Shown: positions 26,384 through 36,157, numbered from the stretch's first letter. The stretch is 64,000 bases of DNA from Kitasatospora albolonga (GCA_002082585.1 CP020563.1:7963789-8027788); one strand, 5' to 3'. The notes: generated from the letters alone by a model not told the origin. Program-made: numbers and translations.

Positions 26384-26721
26384 CCACGGACACACTCCGG
26401 GACCGGCTCGCCGAAGCGGCGGCCGGGGCCGCCCAGGACGTCCCCGGCGTCGCCTTCCTGCGCCCCGGCGTCGTGGACCTGCTGCGGACGCGGGTCGCCG
26501 ACCGGGCGCCGCGTCCGGCCACAGGGCCCGGCGCACGGGCACAGGGGGTACGGGTGAGCCGGGACGGGGCGACCGGCGCCTGGCACATCGACATCCGCCT
26601 CGTCCTGCGGCGCGGCCACCGCGCCCTCGACGTCACCCGCGCCGTGCACGCCGCGACGCTGGCCGCGGTCCGCGCCGAGCCGTCGGTCTCGGTACGGGTG
26701 ACGGTCACGGGGGTGGTCTGA
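26380..26721 (+). CDS. small Asp23-like protein
   Basis: A 113-residue protein with DVPGVAFLRPGVVDLLRTRV, WHIDIRLVLRRGHRALDVTRAVHAATLAAV and VSVRVTVTGVV, which follow the strand-helix order of the C-terminal half of Asp23 proteins. It overlaps the anti-sigma/Asp23 gene by ATGA and ends the rightward operon before a hairpin terminator. Confidence 0.65.
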   Translation: MTTDTLRDRLAEAAAGAAQDVPGVAFLRPGVVDLLRTRVADRAPRPATGPGARAQGVRVSRDGATGAWHIDIRLVLRRGHRALDVTRAVHAATLAAVRAEPSVSVRVTVTGVV

Positions 26722-26733
26722 GCGGCCCGCCCG

Positions 26734-26770
26734 GGGAGGGGCCTGATGGACGGGTCCTCAGACCCCTCCC
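26734..26770. terminator. bidirectional terminator
   Basis: GGGAGGGGCCTGA pairs with TCAGACCCCTCCC (13 bp, one mismatch) around an 11-nt loop between the sigma operon and the convergent F420/NADP reductase gene. Confidence 0.65.
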
Positions 26771-26786
26771 GCCTCCGCGCCCCCGC

Positions 26787-27446
26787 TCAGGCGCGCCACT
26801 CCGCCGTACGCTCCGGCGACGCCTCCGCCAGCGCCTTCACGACGGTGTCGGCATCGCCCTGGTTGCCGTACACCGGCGTCCCCGGCTGCTGACGCCACGA
26901 CTCGTCCAGGCCGCCCGCGTCGACCGTGTCGAAGCCGAGCTCGTCGATGAGGTCGCGGACGGTCCGCTTGGCCGCCGCGTCGTCCCCGGCCACCGGGAGC
27001 GCCTGCCTGCCGGGGCTGCCCTGCGGACGCCCCCGGTCCAGGATGTCCTGCGCGTACGTCCCGTTGAACGCCTTGATCACGGGGTGGCCGATCTGCCGCT
27101 CGGTCCACCGGCTCTCCGGCAGCCCGTCCTCGATGGCCGCGATCCGGCCGTCGCGTTGCCGCGGGTAGTAGTTCCCGGTGTCGATGACCACCGCGCCTTC
27201 CGCCGCCGCGTCCAGGAACCCCGCGGGCAGGTCGGGTACGGCCTTCAGCGGGACGGTCACGACGACGACACGGGCGTCCCGTGCCGCCTCGGACGCGGTC
27301 ACCGGAGTGGCTCCGGTCTCCTCGGCCAGGGCGGTCAGGGTCTCGGGGCCACGGGAGTTGGCCACCGACACCTCGTGTCCGAGGGCGGTCAGGCGCCTCG
27401 TCAGATTGCCGCCGATATTGCCCGCGCCGATAATGCCGATCTTCAT
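26787..27446 (-). CDS. NAD(P)-binding, F420-dependent NADP reductase-like protein
   Basis: The 219-residue protein begins MKIGIIGAGNIGGNLTRRL, a Rossmann GxGxxG with the expected strand-helix start, followed by SVANSRGPE where the NADP phosphate is usually bound, and IDTGNYYPRQ and VIKAFNGTYAQDIL further on. This is the F420_oxidored family, including F420H2:NADP+ oxidoreductase and metalloreductase-like proteins. Which substrate it reduces is not clear. It is a single gene divergent from nothing; the response regulator gene ends 137 nt upstream on the same strand. Confidence 0.8.
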   Translation of the reverse strand: MKIGIIGAGNIGGNLTRRLTALGHEVSVANSRGPETLTALAEETGATPVTASEAARDARVVVVTVPLKAVPDLPAGFLDAAAEGAVVIDTGNYYPRQRDGRIAAIEDGLPESRWTERQIGHPVIKAFNGTYAQDILDRGRPQGSPGRQALPVAGDDAAAKRTVRDLIDELGFDTVDAGGLDESWRQQPGTPVYGNQGDADTVVKALAEASPERTAEWRA

Positions 27447-27582
27447 GAGATCCGACCTTCCGATGAGTCCGGGATGGGGAGGAAGTGGTGCTGCCGATTC
27501 ACCAACTTCGCTCCCCGGGGGACTATTCCGGGGGTTATGCCGTTCGTGGCGATCCTGCCGTGCGGTGGCCGGCGACGGGGCA

Positions 27583-28203
27583 TCAGGTGAGCAGACGGCG
27601 GCGGTAGCCCTCGGCCACCGCCGAGGCCCGGTCGCGGACGCCGAGTTTGCCGTAGATGTGCTGCAGATGGGTCTTGACGCTCGCTTCGCCGATGAACAGC
27701 GCCGCAGCGGCCTCCCGGTTCGAACTGCCGTTCGCGACCAGTTGCAGCACCTCCTTCTCCCGATCGGTCAGTGTTCCGGCGCCGGGCCTCCGGACCTGCC
27801 CCATGAGGTGCTGCGTCACCGACGGCGCGAGCACCGACTCCCCGCGCGCGGCCGCACGGACGGCGCGCATCAGCTCCTCGGGCAGGGCGTCCTTCAGCAG
27901 GTATCCGATCGCGCCCGCCTCGATCGCCGGCAGGACGTCGCTCTCGCTGTCGAAGGTGGTCAGGACCAGCACCCGGGTGTTCGGGGCCGACTCGCGCAGG
28001 GCCGCGGTCGCGGCGACGCCGTCCATCACGGGCATCCGGAGGTCCATGAGCACGACATCCGCCGCCAGCAGCTTCGCGCGTTCGACGCCCTCGGCGCCGT
28101 CCCCGGCCTCACCGACCACGACCATGTCCTCGGCGTCCGCGAAGGTGTCGCGCAGACCGCCTCGTACGATCGGATGGTCGTCGACCACCACCAGTCGGAT
28201 CAT
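27583..28203 (-). CDS. NarL/LuxR-family response regulator
   Basis: The 206-residue regulator has a receiver domain with the phospho-acceptor aspartate in VVLMDLRMPVMDG (about residue 54) and a LuxR-type helix-turn-helix LTDREKEVLQLVANGSSNREAAAALFIGEASVKTHLQHIYGKLGV near the C-terminus. It is the last gene of a four-gene unit and overlaps the sensor kinase gene by ATGA. It most likely controls the ABC exporter encoded at the head of the same unit. Confidence 0.94.
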   Translation of the reverse strand: MIRLVVVDDHPIVRGGLRDTFADAEDMVVVGEAGDGAEGVERAKLLAADVVLMDLRMPVMDGVAATAALRESAPNTRVLVLTTFDSESDVLPAIEAGAIGYLLKDALPEELMRAVRAAARGESVLAPSVTQHLMGQVRRPGAGTLTDREKEVLQLVANGSSNREAAAALFIGEASVKTHLQHIYGKLGVRDRASAVAEGYRRRLLT

Positions 28204-29552
28204 CGGTCGGTCTCCCCCTCCGCTCCCATGCCTCCGGGGGCGATCGCCGGAACGCGCGCGCTGACGGACGTCCCTTCACCCGGTGCGCTCTGCATCTCTA
28301 GGTGACCGCCGACCCCTCTGATGCGCTGGCGCATGCTCGTCAGGCCGAAGCCGGTGCCGTCGCCCTCCGCGAACCCTCGTCCATCATCCCGTACGTCCAG
28401 CAGCACCTCGGTGCCCGTGTACGACAGCGTGACACCGACGCGCGAGGCCCCCGCGTGCTTCGCCACATTGGTCAGCGACTCCTGCGCCACCCGGAAGAGC
28501 GACACCTCGATCGCCGGGCTCAGCGGCTCCCGGGCGCCGGTGACCTCCACCCGCGCTTCGACCCCCTGCTCCTCCGACCAGCGCTCGGTCAACGTGCGCA
28601 GCGCGTCGGGGAGGCGGGCCCGCCCGAGTTCCTGCGGGGCGAGCGCCCGTACGGACCGTCTGGCCTCGGTCAGACTGCTGCGTGCGAGCCGGAGCGCACG
28701 CGTGACGTGCTCCTCCGTCCCGCCCCGCACACGCGCGGAACGCTCCGCCGCCTGGAGCTGGGTGATGATTCCGGCGAGACCCTGGGCCAGCGTGTCGTGG
28801 ATCTCGCCCGCCAGGCGCTGCCGCTCGTCCTGCGCCCCGGATTCACGGGCCTGGGCGACCAGTTGCGCATGGAGTCCGGCGTTCTCGTGGAGGGCCGCCT
28901 CCAGCCGCTCGACGAGCTCCTCCCGCCTGCGTTCCTCCGGTTCGCTCCGCGCCGTCAGCAGGATTCCCACCCCGATCGCCGCGGTCTGCACGGCGACGAT
29001 CAGGACGAACTCCGCGAGGACGTCCGGGGCCGGGTCCGCCCACACGCGCATCGCCGAGCCGTTGAGGGCCACGGAGGTGGCCAGGACCCCGAGCACCCCC
29101 ACCGGCCACGGCCTGAGCAGATACGCGTGGAAGAAGCCCGCGACGGTGAAGACGAGGAAGATGCCGGAGTACGTCATCAGGGTGACGCACAGCGCCAGCA
29201 GCCCGACGAAGAAGACGCCCGCAGACACGGGCCGGAGCGTCCTCCTCCTGATGGGCAGCGTATGGCCGAACAGCACCCACAGCACCGAGACCGCGACCAG
29301 ACCGAGGACGAACGCGCCCTCGGGCCGGAAACGTTCACCGGAGCCCGGAAGCGCCCACGCGAAGTAGACCGCCGTCGAGACCGTCAGCAGCAGCCACGGC
29401 GTGATCAGCTGCAGAAGGTCCCAGACCCGCAGCTGCTCCTTCTTCCAGGCCAGCCGGGAGCGGTTCACGCTCTCCGCCTCTTCCGCGATGGCGGACTCGC
29501 GCGTCCCGGGGCCCGGGCGCCCACCGGCCCCGGCATCCCGCGTCATCGGCAT
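28200..29552 (-). CDS. NarL-type sensor histidine kinase (HisKA_3)
   Basis: The 450-residue protein has about six membrane segments in residues 45-190, then a HisKA_3 phospho-acceptor region (ERQRLAGEIHDTLAQGLAGIITQLQ, histidine near residue 253) and a HATPase domain (LTNVAKHAGASRVGVTL and DDGRGFAEGDGTGFGLTSMRQRI). It has no large extracytoplasmic sensor, so it probably detects membrane or transporter status. Its ATG directly follows the TAG stop of the permease gene, and its end overlaps the response regulator. Confidence 0.92.
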   Translation of the reverse strand: MPMTRDAGAGGRPGPGTRESAIAEEAESVNRSRLAWKKEQLRVWDLLQLITPWLLLTVSTAVYFAWALPGSGERFRPEGAFVLGLVAVSVLWVLFGHTLPIRRRTLRPVSAGVFFVGLLALCVTLMTYSGIFLVFTVAGFFHAYLLRPWPVGVLGVLATSVALNGSAMRVWADPAPDVLAEFVLIVAVQTAAIGVGILLTARSEPEERRREELVERLEAALHENAGLHAQLVAQARESGAQDERQRLAGEIHDTLAQGLAGIITQLQAAERSARVRGGTEEHVTRALRLARSSLTEARRSVRALAPQELGRARLPDALRTLTERWSEEQGVEARVEVTGAREPLSPAIEVSLFRVAQESLTNVAKHAGASRVGVTLSYTGTEVLLDVRDDGRGFAEGDGTGFGLTSMRQRIRGVGGHLEMQSAPGEGTSVSARVPAIAPGGMGAEGETDR

Positions 29553-30317
29553 CTACTCCCAGCGGAAGAGCTTGGCGGCGAGCGCGCTCGCGGTCACCGC
29601 GATACCCGCCATTATGGCGATCTGCAGCCAGAAGGGCTGCCCACCGGCGGTGGCGGTGACCTCGCCCGCTTCGGCGGACCACGCCGTGGTGAGGGCCTGG
29701 AGCCCGGGCGGTATGAACTCACCGGCCTCGCGCAGCACATCGGGCATGAGCACACGGGGCAGGAAGGCCCCGCCGAAGAACATCAGCGCGACGAACAGGA
29801 GCGTACCGGCCTGGTTCGCGGCACTGCTCGTGCGGGCCACGGCCGCCGAGACCAGACCGAGCCCGAGCAGTGCCGCATAGCCGACGACGAAGGCGACGGC
29901 GAACTCCAGGGGCCGCTCGGGCGGCGCGATGTCCAGCACCGCCCACGCGAGGAGGATCATGAGCACCGCGGAGACGACCACGGAGGCGAACGCGACCGCC
30001 ATCTGCGCGAGCAGGACACTCCGCGGATGCACGGGAGTGGTCGACAGCCTGCGCAGGATGCCGCGCTCACGGTACGTCGCGATGACCGCCGGGACGTGCT
30101 GCACGGCGATCATCACCATCCCGAACACCAGGGCGGTCGGCGCCCAGATGTCGATGGACCGGAGCCCGCCGGTTTCCGGCGACGACTCCCTGAGCGCCGG
30201 GACGGCACCCAGCCCGAGCAGGAGTCCCGCCGGGAACAGCACACCGAAAACGACGGTGGCGGACTCCCGGAGGAAGAGTCTCGTCTCGACCTCGGCCGTC
30301 TTCAGAAGAGCATGCAT
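29553..30317 (-). CDS. ABC-2 type transporter permease
   Basis: A 254-residue membrane protein with six hydrophobic segments and the ABC-2 hallmark RERGILRRLSTTPVHPRSVLLAQ after the second segment. It forms the export channel with the ATPase encoded just upstream (TGATG overlap). Together with the linked two-component system this looks like an antibiotic- or lipid-export module, similar in layout to drug or peptide resistance loci. Confidence 0.88.
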   Translation of the reverse strand: MHALLKTAEVETRLFLRESATVVFGVLFPAGLLLGLGAVPALRESSPETGGLRSIDIWAPTALVFGMVMIAVQHVPAVIATYRERGILRRLSTTPVHPRSVLLAQMAVAFASVVVSAVLMILLAWAVLDIAPPERPLEFAVAFVVGYAALLGLGLVSAAVARTSSAANQAGTLLFVALMFFGGAFLPRVLMPDVLREAGEFIPPGLQALTTAWSAEAGEVTATAGGQPFWLQIAIMAGIAVTASALAAKLFRWE

Positions 30318-31252
30318 CAGCCGGCCCTCCTCTCCGGGGGTTCCGGGGACTTCGGGGCGCGGCCCGTGAAGGCCACGAACGCGTCGTCGAGGTCGCGCCG
30401 GTCGACGCGGAGATCCTCCGCCACGACCCGCGCCCTGGCGAGAGCCCCCGCGACGCCGCTCAGAAGCTGCCCCCTGCCGGTGACCAGCCAGCGGCCCTCG
30501 GTGTTCTCGACACCGGTCACATCGGGAAGCCCGGCCAGGACGTTCCTGTCCAGCGGTTGGCTCACCCGGAACCGGACCCGCTGCACCGCGCTCGACCGCG
30601 CGATCAGCCCCTCGGGCGTATCCACTGCGGCGACCCGGCCGCCGTCGATGACGGCGATCCGGTCGCTGAGGCGCTCCGCCTCATCCATGAAGTGCGTGAC
30701 GAGGAGGACCGTGACGCCCGTGTCGCGGACCCGCTCGATGAGGCTCCAGGTGTCGCGCCTGGCCTGCGGGTCCAGTCCCGTCGTGAGCTCGTCGAGAATC
30801 GCGACCTTCGGACCGCCGACCAGGGCGAGCGCGATCGAAAGCCGCTGCTTCTGCCCGCCCGAGAGAGCCTTGTACCGCGTGTCGCGCTTCTCTGCGAGAC
30901 CGAGGAGCTCCATGAGCTCGCGCCGGTCGGCGGGGTTGCGGTAGAAGGAGCCGTAGAGCTCCAGGGCTTCGGCGACCTTGATCGCGTCCGGGAGGCTGCT
31001 CTCCTGCAGTTGCACGCCGAGCCGCTCACGCACCTCCGCCCGGTCCTCGACCGGGTCGAGCCCCAGCACCGAGACCGAACCGGAGTCCGGCGTTCGCAGC
31101 CCGGCGATGCTCTCGACGGTGGTCGTCTTGCCGGCGCCGTTGGGCCCGATGATGCCGAAGATCTCCCCCTCCTCGACGGTGAAGGAGACGTCGTCGACGG
31201 CAATGTGCCGCCCGTAGCGTTTATGCAGATTCCGTACGTCCAGTGCGGTCAT
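30317..31252 (-). CDS. ABC transporter ATP-binding protein (DrrA-type)
   Basis: The 311-residue ATPase has Walker A GPNGAGKTT (about residues 37-45), the signature LSGGQKQRLSIALAL, Walker B VAILDELTTGLD and the H-loop THFMDEAERLSDRIAVIDGGR. The C-terminal 80 residues resemble the DrrA/CcmA-type tail. It energises the ABC-2 permease encoded next. It is the first gene of the operon; the 289-bp region upstream, shared with the divergent ctaD gene, carries the promoters. The Walker B Leu after the catalytic Glu (usually Pro) is a minor difference. Confidence 0.92.
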   Translation of the reverse strand: MTALDVRNLHKRYGRHIAVDDVSFTVEEGEIFGIIGPNGAGKTTTVESIAGLRTPDSGSVSVLGLDPVEDRAEVRERLGVQLQESSLPDAIKVAEALELYGSFYRNPADRRELMELLGLAEKRDTRYKALSGGQKQRLSIALALVGGPKVAILDELTTGLDPQARRDTWSLIERVRDTGVTVLLVTHFMDEAERLSDRIAVIDGGRVAAVDTPEGLIARSSAVQRVRFRVSQPLDRNVLAGLPDVTGVENTEGRWLVTGRGQLLSGVAGALARARVVAEDLRVDRRDLDDAFVAFTGRAPKSPEPPERRAG

Positions 31253-31541
31253 ACCGCGAAGTTACGAGCGCACCGCACCCCGCCGCATCGACCGAGGAGT
31301 TCGCACAGGGGTTGATTCGCCCATCCACCGTTCGGTGGATGCGCAGCACCTCGCGGAGCGCCCGAAGCCCTGGTCCGGGCCCCGCCGGAGACTTCCCGCA
31401 CCCGCCGGGCCGGTGTGGGCCATTTGAGTGTCCTTGCCGGGCGCTCGCGCGGGACGGGGAAGGATGTCCCACCGGACCGATCGCCGCGGGTCCATCCTGG
31501 TCGCCGAGTCCACACGGGCCGTTGACCGAAGGAGCGTCGCA

Positions 31542-33272
31542 GTGACGACGAGGGGCATCTCGCAAACGGTGGAGACCGATGCCGCCGAAGGGGACGAACT
31601 TCCGGTACGGCGCAAGGAGCCGGGGAGCGTCGTCGTCAAGTGGATGACGTCCACGGACCACAAGACGATCGGCTCGCTCTACCTCGTCACCTCCTTCGCC
31701 TTCTTCTGCGTGGGAGGGCTGCTGGCCCTGGTGATGCGCGCCGAACTGGCGCGCCCCGGAACCCAGCTGATTTCGAACGAGCAGTTCAATCAGGCGTTCA
31801 CGATGCACGGCACGATCATGCTGCTGATGTTCGCGACGCCGCTGTTCGCCGGGTTCGCGAACTGGATCATGCCGCTCCAGATCGGCGCGCCCGACGTGGC
31901 GTTCCCGCGGCTGAACATGTTCGCGTACTGGCTGTATCTTTTCGGCTCGCTCATCGTGGTGGCCGGGTTCCTCACCCCGCAGGGCGCCGCCGACTTCGGC
32001 TGGTTCGCCTATGCCCCGCTGAACGACGCGGTCCGCTCGCCGGGCATCGGCGCCGACATGTGGATCATGGGTCTGGCCTTCTCCGGCTTCGGTACGATCC
32101 TCGGCTCGGTTAACTTCATCACCACGATCATCTGCATGCGCGCCCCCGGCATGACGATGTTCCGCATGCCGATCTTCACCTGGAACGTCCTGCTGACCGG
32201 TGTTCTGGTCCTGCTGGCCTTCCCGGTCCTGGCCGCCGCCCTGCTGGCCCTGGAGGCGGACCGCAAGTTCGGCGCCCACGTCTTCGACCCGGCCAACGGC
32301 GGCGCGCTGCTGTGGCAGCATCTCTTCTGGTTCTTCGGCCACCCCGAGGTGTACATCATCGCCCTGCCGTTCTTCGGGATCGTCACCGAGATCTTCCCGG
32401 TGTTCAGCCGGAAACCGGTCTTCGGCTACATCGGCCTGGTCGCCGCCACCATCGCCATCGCGGGACTCTCCGCGACCGTTTGGGCGCACCACATGTTCGT
32501 CACCGGAGCGGTCCTGCTGCCGTTCTTCTCCTTCATGACCTTCCTCATCGCGGTGCCGACCGGAGTGAAGTTCTTCAACTGGATCGGCACGATGTGGAAA
32601 GGCTCGATCTCCGTCGAGACCCCGATGCTCTGGGCGATCGGATTCCTGGTCACCTTCCTCTTCGGCGGCCTCACCGGCATCATTCTCGCCTCGCCGCCGA
32701 TGGACTTCCATGTCTCGGACTCGTACTTCGTCGTCGCACACTTCCATTACGTGGTCTTCGGCACGGTGGTCTTCGCGATGTTCGCCGGATTCCACTTCTG
32801 GTGGCCCAAGTTCACCGGAAAGATGCTCGACGAGCGGCTCGGTAAAATCACCTTCTGGACGCTGTTCGTCGGATTCCACGGCACCTTCCTGGTGCAGCAC
32901 TGGCTCGGTGCCGAGGGAATGCCCCGCCGCTACGCCGACTATCTCGCCGCCGACGGCTTCACCGCACTGAACACGATCTCCACGATCGCATCCTTCGTGC
33001 TCGGCCTCTCCCTCCTGCCGTTCTTCTACAACGTCTGGAAGACCGCCAAGTACGGCAAGAAGATCGAGGTCGACGACCCCTGGGGCTACGGCCGTTCCCT
33101 GGAATGGGCGACCTCCTGCCCGCCGCCGCGCCACAACTTCGTCACCCTGCCGCGGATTCGCTCCGAATCCCCGGCGTTCGACCTGCACCACCCCTCGGTG
33201 CGCGTGCTCGACGAGGCCGCCAACCGGCCCGACGCCTCCGCCACCGTGGCACCGGGGGACAAACAGGAGTGA
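31542..33272 (+). CDS. ctaD: cytochrome c oxidase subunit I (aa3 type), second copy
   Basis: The 576-residue protein has twelve membrane segments and the heme and copper ligands of aa3 oxidases: TMHGTIML (heme a), FGHPEVYI (CuB His and cross-linked Tyr), WAHHMFVTG (CuB) and [11 protein letters not shown] (heme a3 and a). It reduces oxygen to water at the end of the respiratory chain. No ctaC, ctaE or qcr genes are near, so this is a stand-alone paralogue, as known for a second ctaD in streptomycetes. GTG at 31542 is used because AAGGAG lies 7 nt upstream; upstream in-frame Met codons have no such site. Confidence 0.93.
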   Translation: MTTRGISQTVETDAAEGDELPVRRKEPGSVVVKWMTSTDHKTIGSLYLVTSFAFFCVGGLLALVMRAELARPGTQLISNEQFNQAFTMHGTIMLLMFATPLFAGFANWIMPLQIGAPDVAFPRLNMFAYWLYLFGSLIVVAGFLTPQGAADFGWFAYAPLNDAVRSPGIGADMWIMGLAFSGFGTILGSVNFITTIICMRAPGMTMFRMPIFTWNVLLTGVLVLLAFPVLAAALLALEADRKFGAHVFDPANGGALLWQHLFWFFGHPEVYIIALPFFGIVTEIFPVFSRKPVFGYIGLVAATIAIAGLSATVWAHHMFVTGAVLLPFFSFMTFLIAVPTGVKFFNWIGTMWKGSISVETPMLWAIGFLVTFLFGGLTGIILASPPMDFHVSDSYFVVAHFHYVVFGTVVFAMFAGFHFWWPKFTGKMLDERLGKITFWTLFVGFHGTFLVQHWLGAEGMPRRYADYLAADGFTALNTISTIASFVLGLSLLPFFYNVWKTAKYGKKIEVDDPWGYGRSLEWATSCPPPRHNFVTLPRIRSESPAFDLHHPSVRVLDEAANRPDASATVAPGDKQE

Positions 33273-33316
33273 GCCCGCTCCACCCCGACCCGGACGGCCC
33301 GACGAGAGGAGGACGC

Positions 33317-33658
33317 GTGAAACCCGACAAGGACAGCGCCCGCGGCCTGGCCCAGCTGGAGGGCTATCTGCTGTGGAACGCCGAGGTCGAGAGGGCACGG
33401 CGGCAGGCCCGCCGCTTCACCGACGAACTGCCCTGGCTCACCACCGCCCAGCGCGAGGACGTGGAGCGCGTCTACCTCACCGACCGGGTCGCGGTCTCCC
33501 GCGAGTCCCTCACCCGCGTCCGCGACCGGGCGGCCGAACTGCGCGGGGAGTACACCCGGCGCTACGAACGGCTCCGGGCGCGCTGCGTCGCACTCTCGAT
33601 CGTGTCCGTGGGCGCGGTCACCTGCGTCGGTACGTCGCTGGCTCTGCTCCTGCGCTGA
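33317..33658 (+). CDS. small protein with C-terminal membrane anchor next to ctaD
   Basis: A 113-residue protein: a charged, helical, probably coiled soluble part (AQLEGYLLWNAEVERARRQARRF and VSRESLTRVRDRAAELRGEYTRRY) and one C-terminal membrane segment (VALSIVSVGAVTCVGTSLALLL). GAGGAGG precedes the GTG. It lies 44 nt after ctaD and ends in front of a strong terminator, so it probably belongs with the oxidase subunit, perhaps in assembly or as an accessory; no function is known. Confidence 0.7.
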   Translation: MKPDKDSARGLAQLEGYLLWNAEVERARRQARRFTDELPWLTTAQREDVERVYLTDRVAVSRESLTRVRDRAAELRGEYTRRYERLRARCVALSIVSVGAVTCVGTSLALLLR

Positions 33659-33660
33659 GC

Positions 33661-33700
33661 CGGCCGGGACCCGGTGCGGCCCCGCACCGGGTCCCGGCCG
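33661..33700. terminator. very strong bidirectional terminator
   Basis: A 19-bp perfect stem (33661-33679 with 33682-33700) around two central bases, between the ctaD unit and the convergent VOC gene. Confidence 0.92.
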
Positions 33701-33741
33701 CACCCGAAGGGACGGCGTACGAGAGACGCGTACGAGAGACG

Positions 33742-34116
33742 TCAGTGCCGTACGAGACAGAAAGGGTGCCCGGCGGGATCGGCGTAGACGCGCCAGCCGC
33801 GCCGCCCCTCACCCCCGTCGAGCAGGGACGCCCCCAGCGCGAGCACCTGTTCGTGGGCGCCGTCCAGATCGGTCACGGCGAGGTCCAGGTGGATCTGCTG
33901 GGACGGCTCCTGCCCCGGCCACCGGGGCGGCCGGTGGTCCGGGACCCGCTGGAAGGCCAGCACGAGCCCGGCCGAGTGCACGGTGGACCAGTCGTCGTCC
34001 AGGGCCCACCGCCGGTCGGGCCGGTCGACCTCCCCGCCGAGCAGCGACGCGTAGAAAGCGGCCATTTCCCCCGGGTTCCGGCAGTCGAGCACCACGCACT
34101 GCAACTCAGCGATCAT
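33742..34116 (-). CDS. VOC family (glyoxalase/dioxygenase-like) protein
   Basis: A 124-residue single-domain protein with VVLDCRNPGEMAAFYASLLGGEVDRPD at the start and QIHLDLAVTDLDGAHEQVLALGASLLDGG plus VYADPAGHPFCLV at the end. The repeated beta-alpha-beta-beta-beta pattern is that of VOC proteins, which form dimers with a metal site or bind small ligands, some giving antibiotic resistance. The metal-binding His/Glu set is only partly clear (H in QIHLD). Not in an operon that reveals its role. Confidence 0.82.
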   Translation of the reverse strand: MIAELQCVVLDCRNPGEMAAFYASLLGGEVDRPDRRWALDDDWSTVHSAGLVLAFQRVPDHRPPRWPGQEPSQQIHLDLAVTDLDGAHEQVLALGASLLDGGEGRRGWRVYADPAGHPFCLVRH

Positions 34117-34149
34117 GAACGCATCGTAGAAGGTCCGCCGGACGGGCCC

Positions 34150-36036
34150 TCACACCAGCACCCCGGAGCGCGCGGACGCCCGGTGCGCCGCCTCGAGATC
34201 CGCCAGCTGCGCCGCCAGCCGCTCCGCGTGCGACGGGGGCAGCCCGGCCGCCCGGTCGCCGAGATGGACCGCACAGGCCGTCGTCGTGTCCACGAGCCGC
34301 TCCAGCGCACCGGCCACCGCCTCGAAACCGGCCGTGTGCCCCGCGACCGGCGGAAGTTCGGCCGCCGAGAGATCCAGCGCGGCCCGCGCCGCGGCGAGCG
34401 AACGGTAGGCGTCGCGGCGCAGCACCCCCCGCCCCGGGCCGTCCTGGGGGCGGGCCAGCACATGCCGCAGATACCGGTGCCCGGCCGCCACCGCCGTGTC
34501 CACCGCCTCCCGCACCCCGTGGCCCCGCCGCCCGGGCAGCGGCAGATGCCCCACCAGCAGCACGATCGCGCAGGCCGTCAGCGACTCCACCACCCGGCCC
34601 CAGGCGGCCTGCGGCTCGCCCGCCAGCACGACGAGGCAGAGCACGAGCACCGTGACGACCGCGGTCTGGGCCGCGAAGTGCCGGGCGGCGACCGGGATCA
34701 GCGCCCCGCACAGAGCCACGGCTACGACCGCGGGCAGCGGACCGGCCACCACCGCGGACAACCCGGCAGCCCCGGCGAACCCCGCGAACACGGCGGCGCC
34801 CACGACCGTCCCCGCCGCCCGGCTGAGCACCCGGGAGACGAGCGGCCCGAGATCCGGCTTCACCAGGAACACCGCCGTGGCGGGCATCCAGTACCAGTGC
34901 TCATGCTCCAGGGCCAGCGCCACCGCCGCACTCACCCCGCAGCACAGCGCCACCCGGACCCCGTACTCCCGCCCCGCGGGGCCGAGGGCCCGGCGCAGCG
35001 GAGGACCGAGCCCCGGGCGCCCGCGCACGGTCCGCAGCGACTGCCCGTCCCGGCGGTCGAAGGCATCCGCGGCCGCCAGCAGGGCGTCGTCCAGGGCGCG
35101 CAGCCCCGCACCGGAACGCACCGGCGCGGGCAGCGGCCCGCACGCGCTCCCCGTACGCACCGCGTGCGCCAGCCGCCGAGGCCCCTCCGCGACCCGGCCG
35201 GGCAACACCTCACCGGCCCAGGCCAGCGCCGTCGCCGCCTCGGCCAGCGGAAGCGCCGCCGCGTACCGGGCATGCAGCCGCCGCTCCGCCGCCGAGCTCG
35301 CGTACCGCCGCAGCCGGGGGCCCGACAGGGCGTCCTGCGCCTGGTCGAGCGCCGCCGTGAGCGCCGCCCGGCGGGCCGGAGCCTCCGGACCGCCCGCCGC
35401 GCTCAGCAGCCCGGCCACCGCCGCGTACACCCCGGCGACCGCCTCGCGCTCACCGTCGTACCGGAAAGGGCCACCGGTCCGCCGGTGCGAGGGCAGCACC
35501 AGCCGCAGCGACAACGCCCACCCCGCCCCCGCCAGGAACAGCAGCGCCCGCTCCCCGCCGGACTCCGGGAGCGGCATACCGGCCCCGATCACGGCCGCGA
35601 CCAGCAGCTGCGTACCGCACGCCGAAGCCACGGGCCCAGTCGCGCTGAGCGCCCCCGCCAGGAGCCCCAGCGCACCGAGCAGCACCGGCAGCACGAACAC
35701 CCCCGCCCCCGGCGGACCGGCCGCCGGGAGCAGCGAACCGGCCAGCAGCCCGGCGGCGCCCGCCAGCGCGGGGACCCCCACCCGCGACACGGAGGAGCGC
35801 CGCCCGCCCGGCCGGTCGTTGATCCCGGCGAACATCGCCCCCAGCGCCGCCGGAACACCCGCCGTCGGCCGGTCGGCGAGCACCGCGACGAGCAGCGGGA
35901 CCATGGCGAGCGCCCCGCGCAGCACCGCCCCGCCACGGACGGGTCCGCGCTGCGTACGCAGTACATGGCCGAGCCAGGGCGGCAACGGCCGGACGGCGAA
36001 GGGGAAGAGAGGTGACACCACCGGGCTCCGGTCCAC
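34150..36036 (-). CDS. FUSC family membrane protein
   Basis: The 628-residue protein has two blocks of hydrophobic segments (about residues 35-155 and 365-490) separated and followed by helical soluble parts, which is the usual layout of FUSC/aromatic acid exporter proteins. It contains the FUSC-typical WMPATAVFLVKPDLGPLVSRVLSRAAGTVVGA text in the second block. Members are thought to export aromatic acids or to provide resistance. The GTG at 36036 lacks a clear ribosome-binding site; a GTG five codons downstream has GGAG in front and may be the true start. Confidence 0.8.
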   Translation of the reverse strand: MDRSPVVSPLFPFAVRPLPPWLGHVLRTQRGPVRGGAVLRGALAMVPLLVAVLADRPTAGVPAALGAMFAGINDRPGGRRSSVSRVGVPALAGAAGLLAGSLLPAAGPPGAGVFVLPVLLGALGLLAGALSATGPVASACGTQLLVAAVIGAGMPLPESGGERALLFLAGAGWALSLRLVLPSHRRTGGPFRYDGEREAVAGVYAAVAGLLSAAGGPEAPARRAALTAALDQAQDALSGPRLRRYASSAAERRLHARYAAALPLAEAATALAWAGEVLPGRVAEGPRRLAHAVRTGSACGPLPAPVRSGAGLRALDDALLAAADAFDRRDGQSLRTVRGRPGLGPPLRRALGPAGREYGVRVALCCGVSAAVALALEHEHWYWMPATAVFLVKPDLGPLVSRVLSRAAGTVVGAAVFAGFAGAAGLSAVVAGPLPAVVAVALCGALIPVAARHFAAQTAVVTVLVLCLVVLAGEPQAAWGRVVESLTACAIVLLVGHLPLPGRRGHGVREAVDTAVAAGHRYLRHVLARPQDGPGRGVLRRDAYRSLAAARAALDLSAAELPPVAGHTAGFEAVAGALERLVDTTTACAVHLGDRAAGLPPSHAERLAAQLADLEAAHRASARSGVLV

Positions 36037-36157
36037 AGGGGAGGGGCGATCCGCCGGAGGACACCGTCGGCCCGGGCGCTGATGTCAGTCTGGACCGGCG
36101 AGGTGGAGGCGGTGCTTCCGCCGCGTTTCCACCAGGTGAAAGATCACCGCGTGCCGC

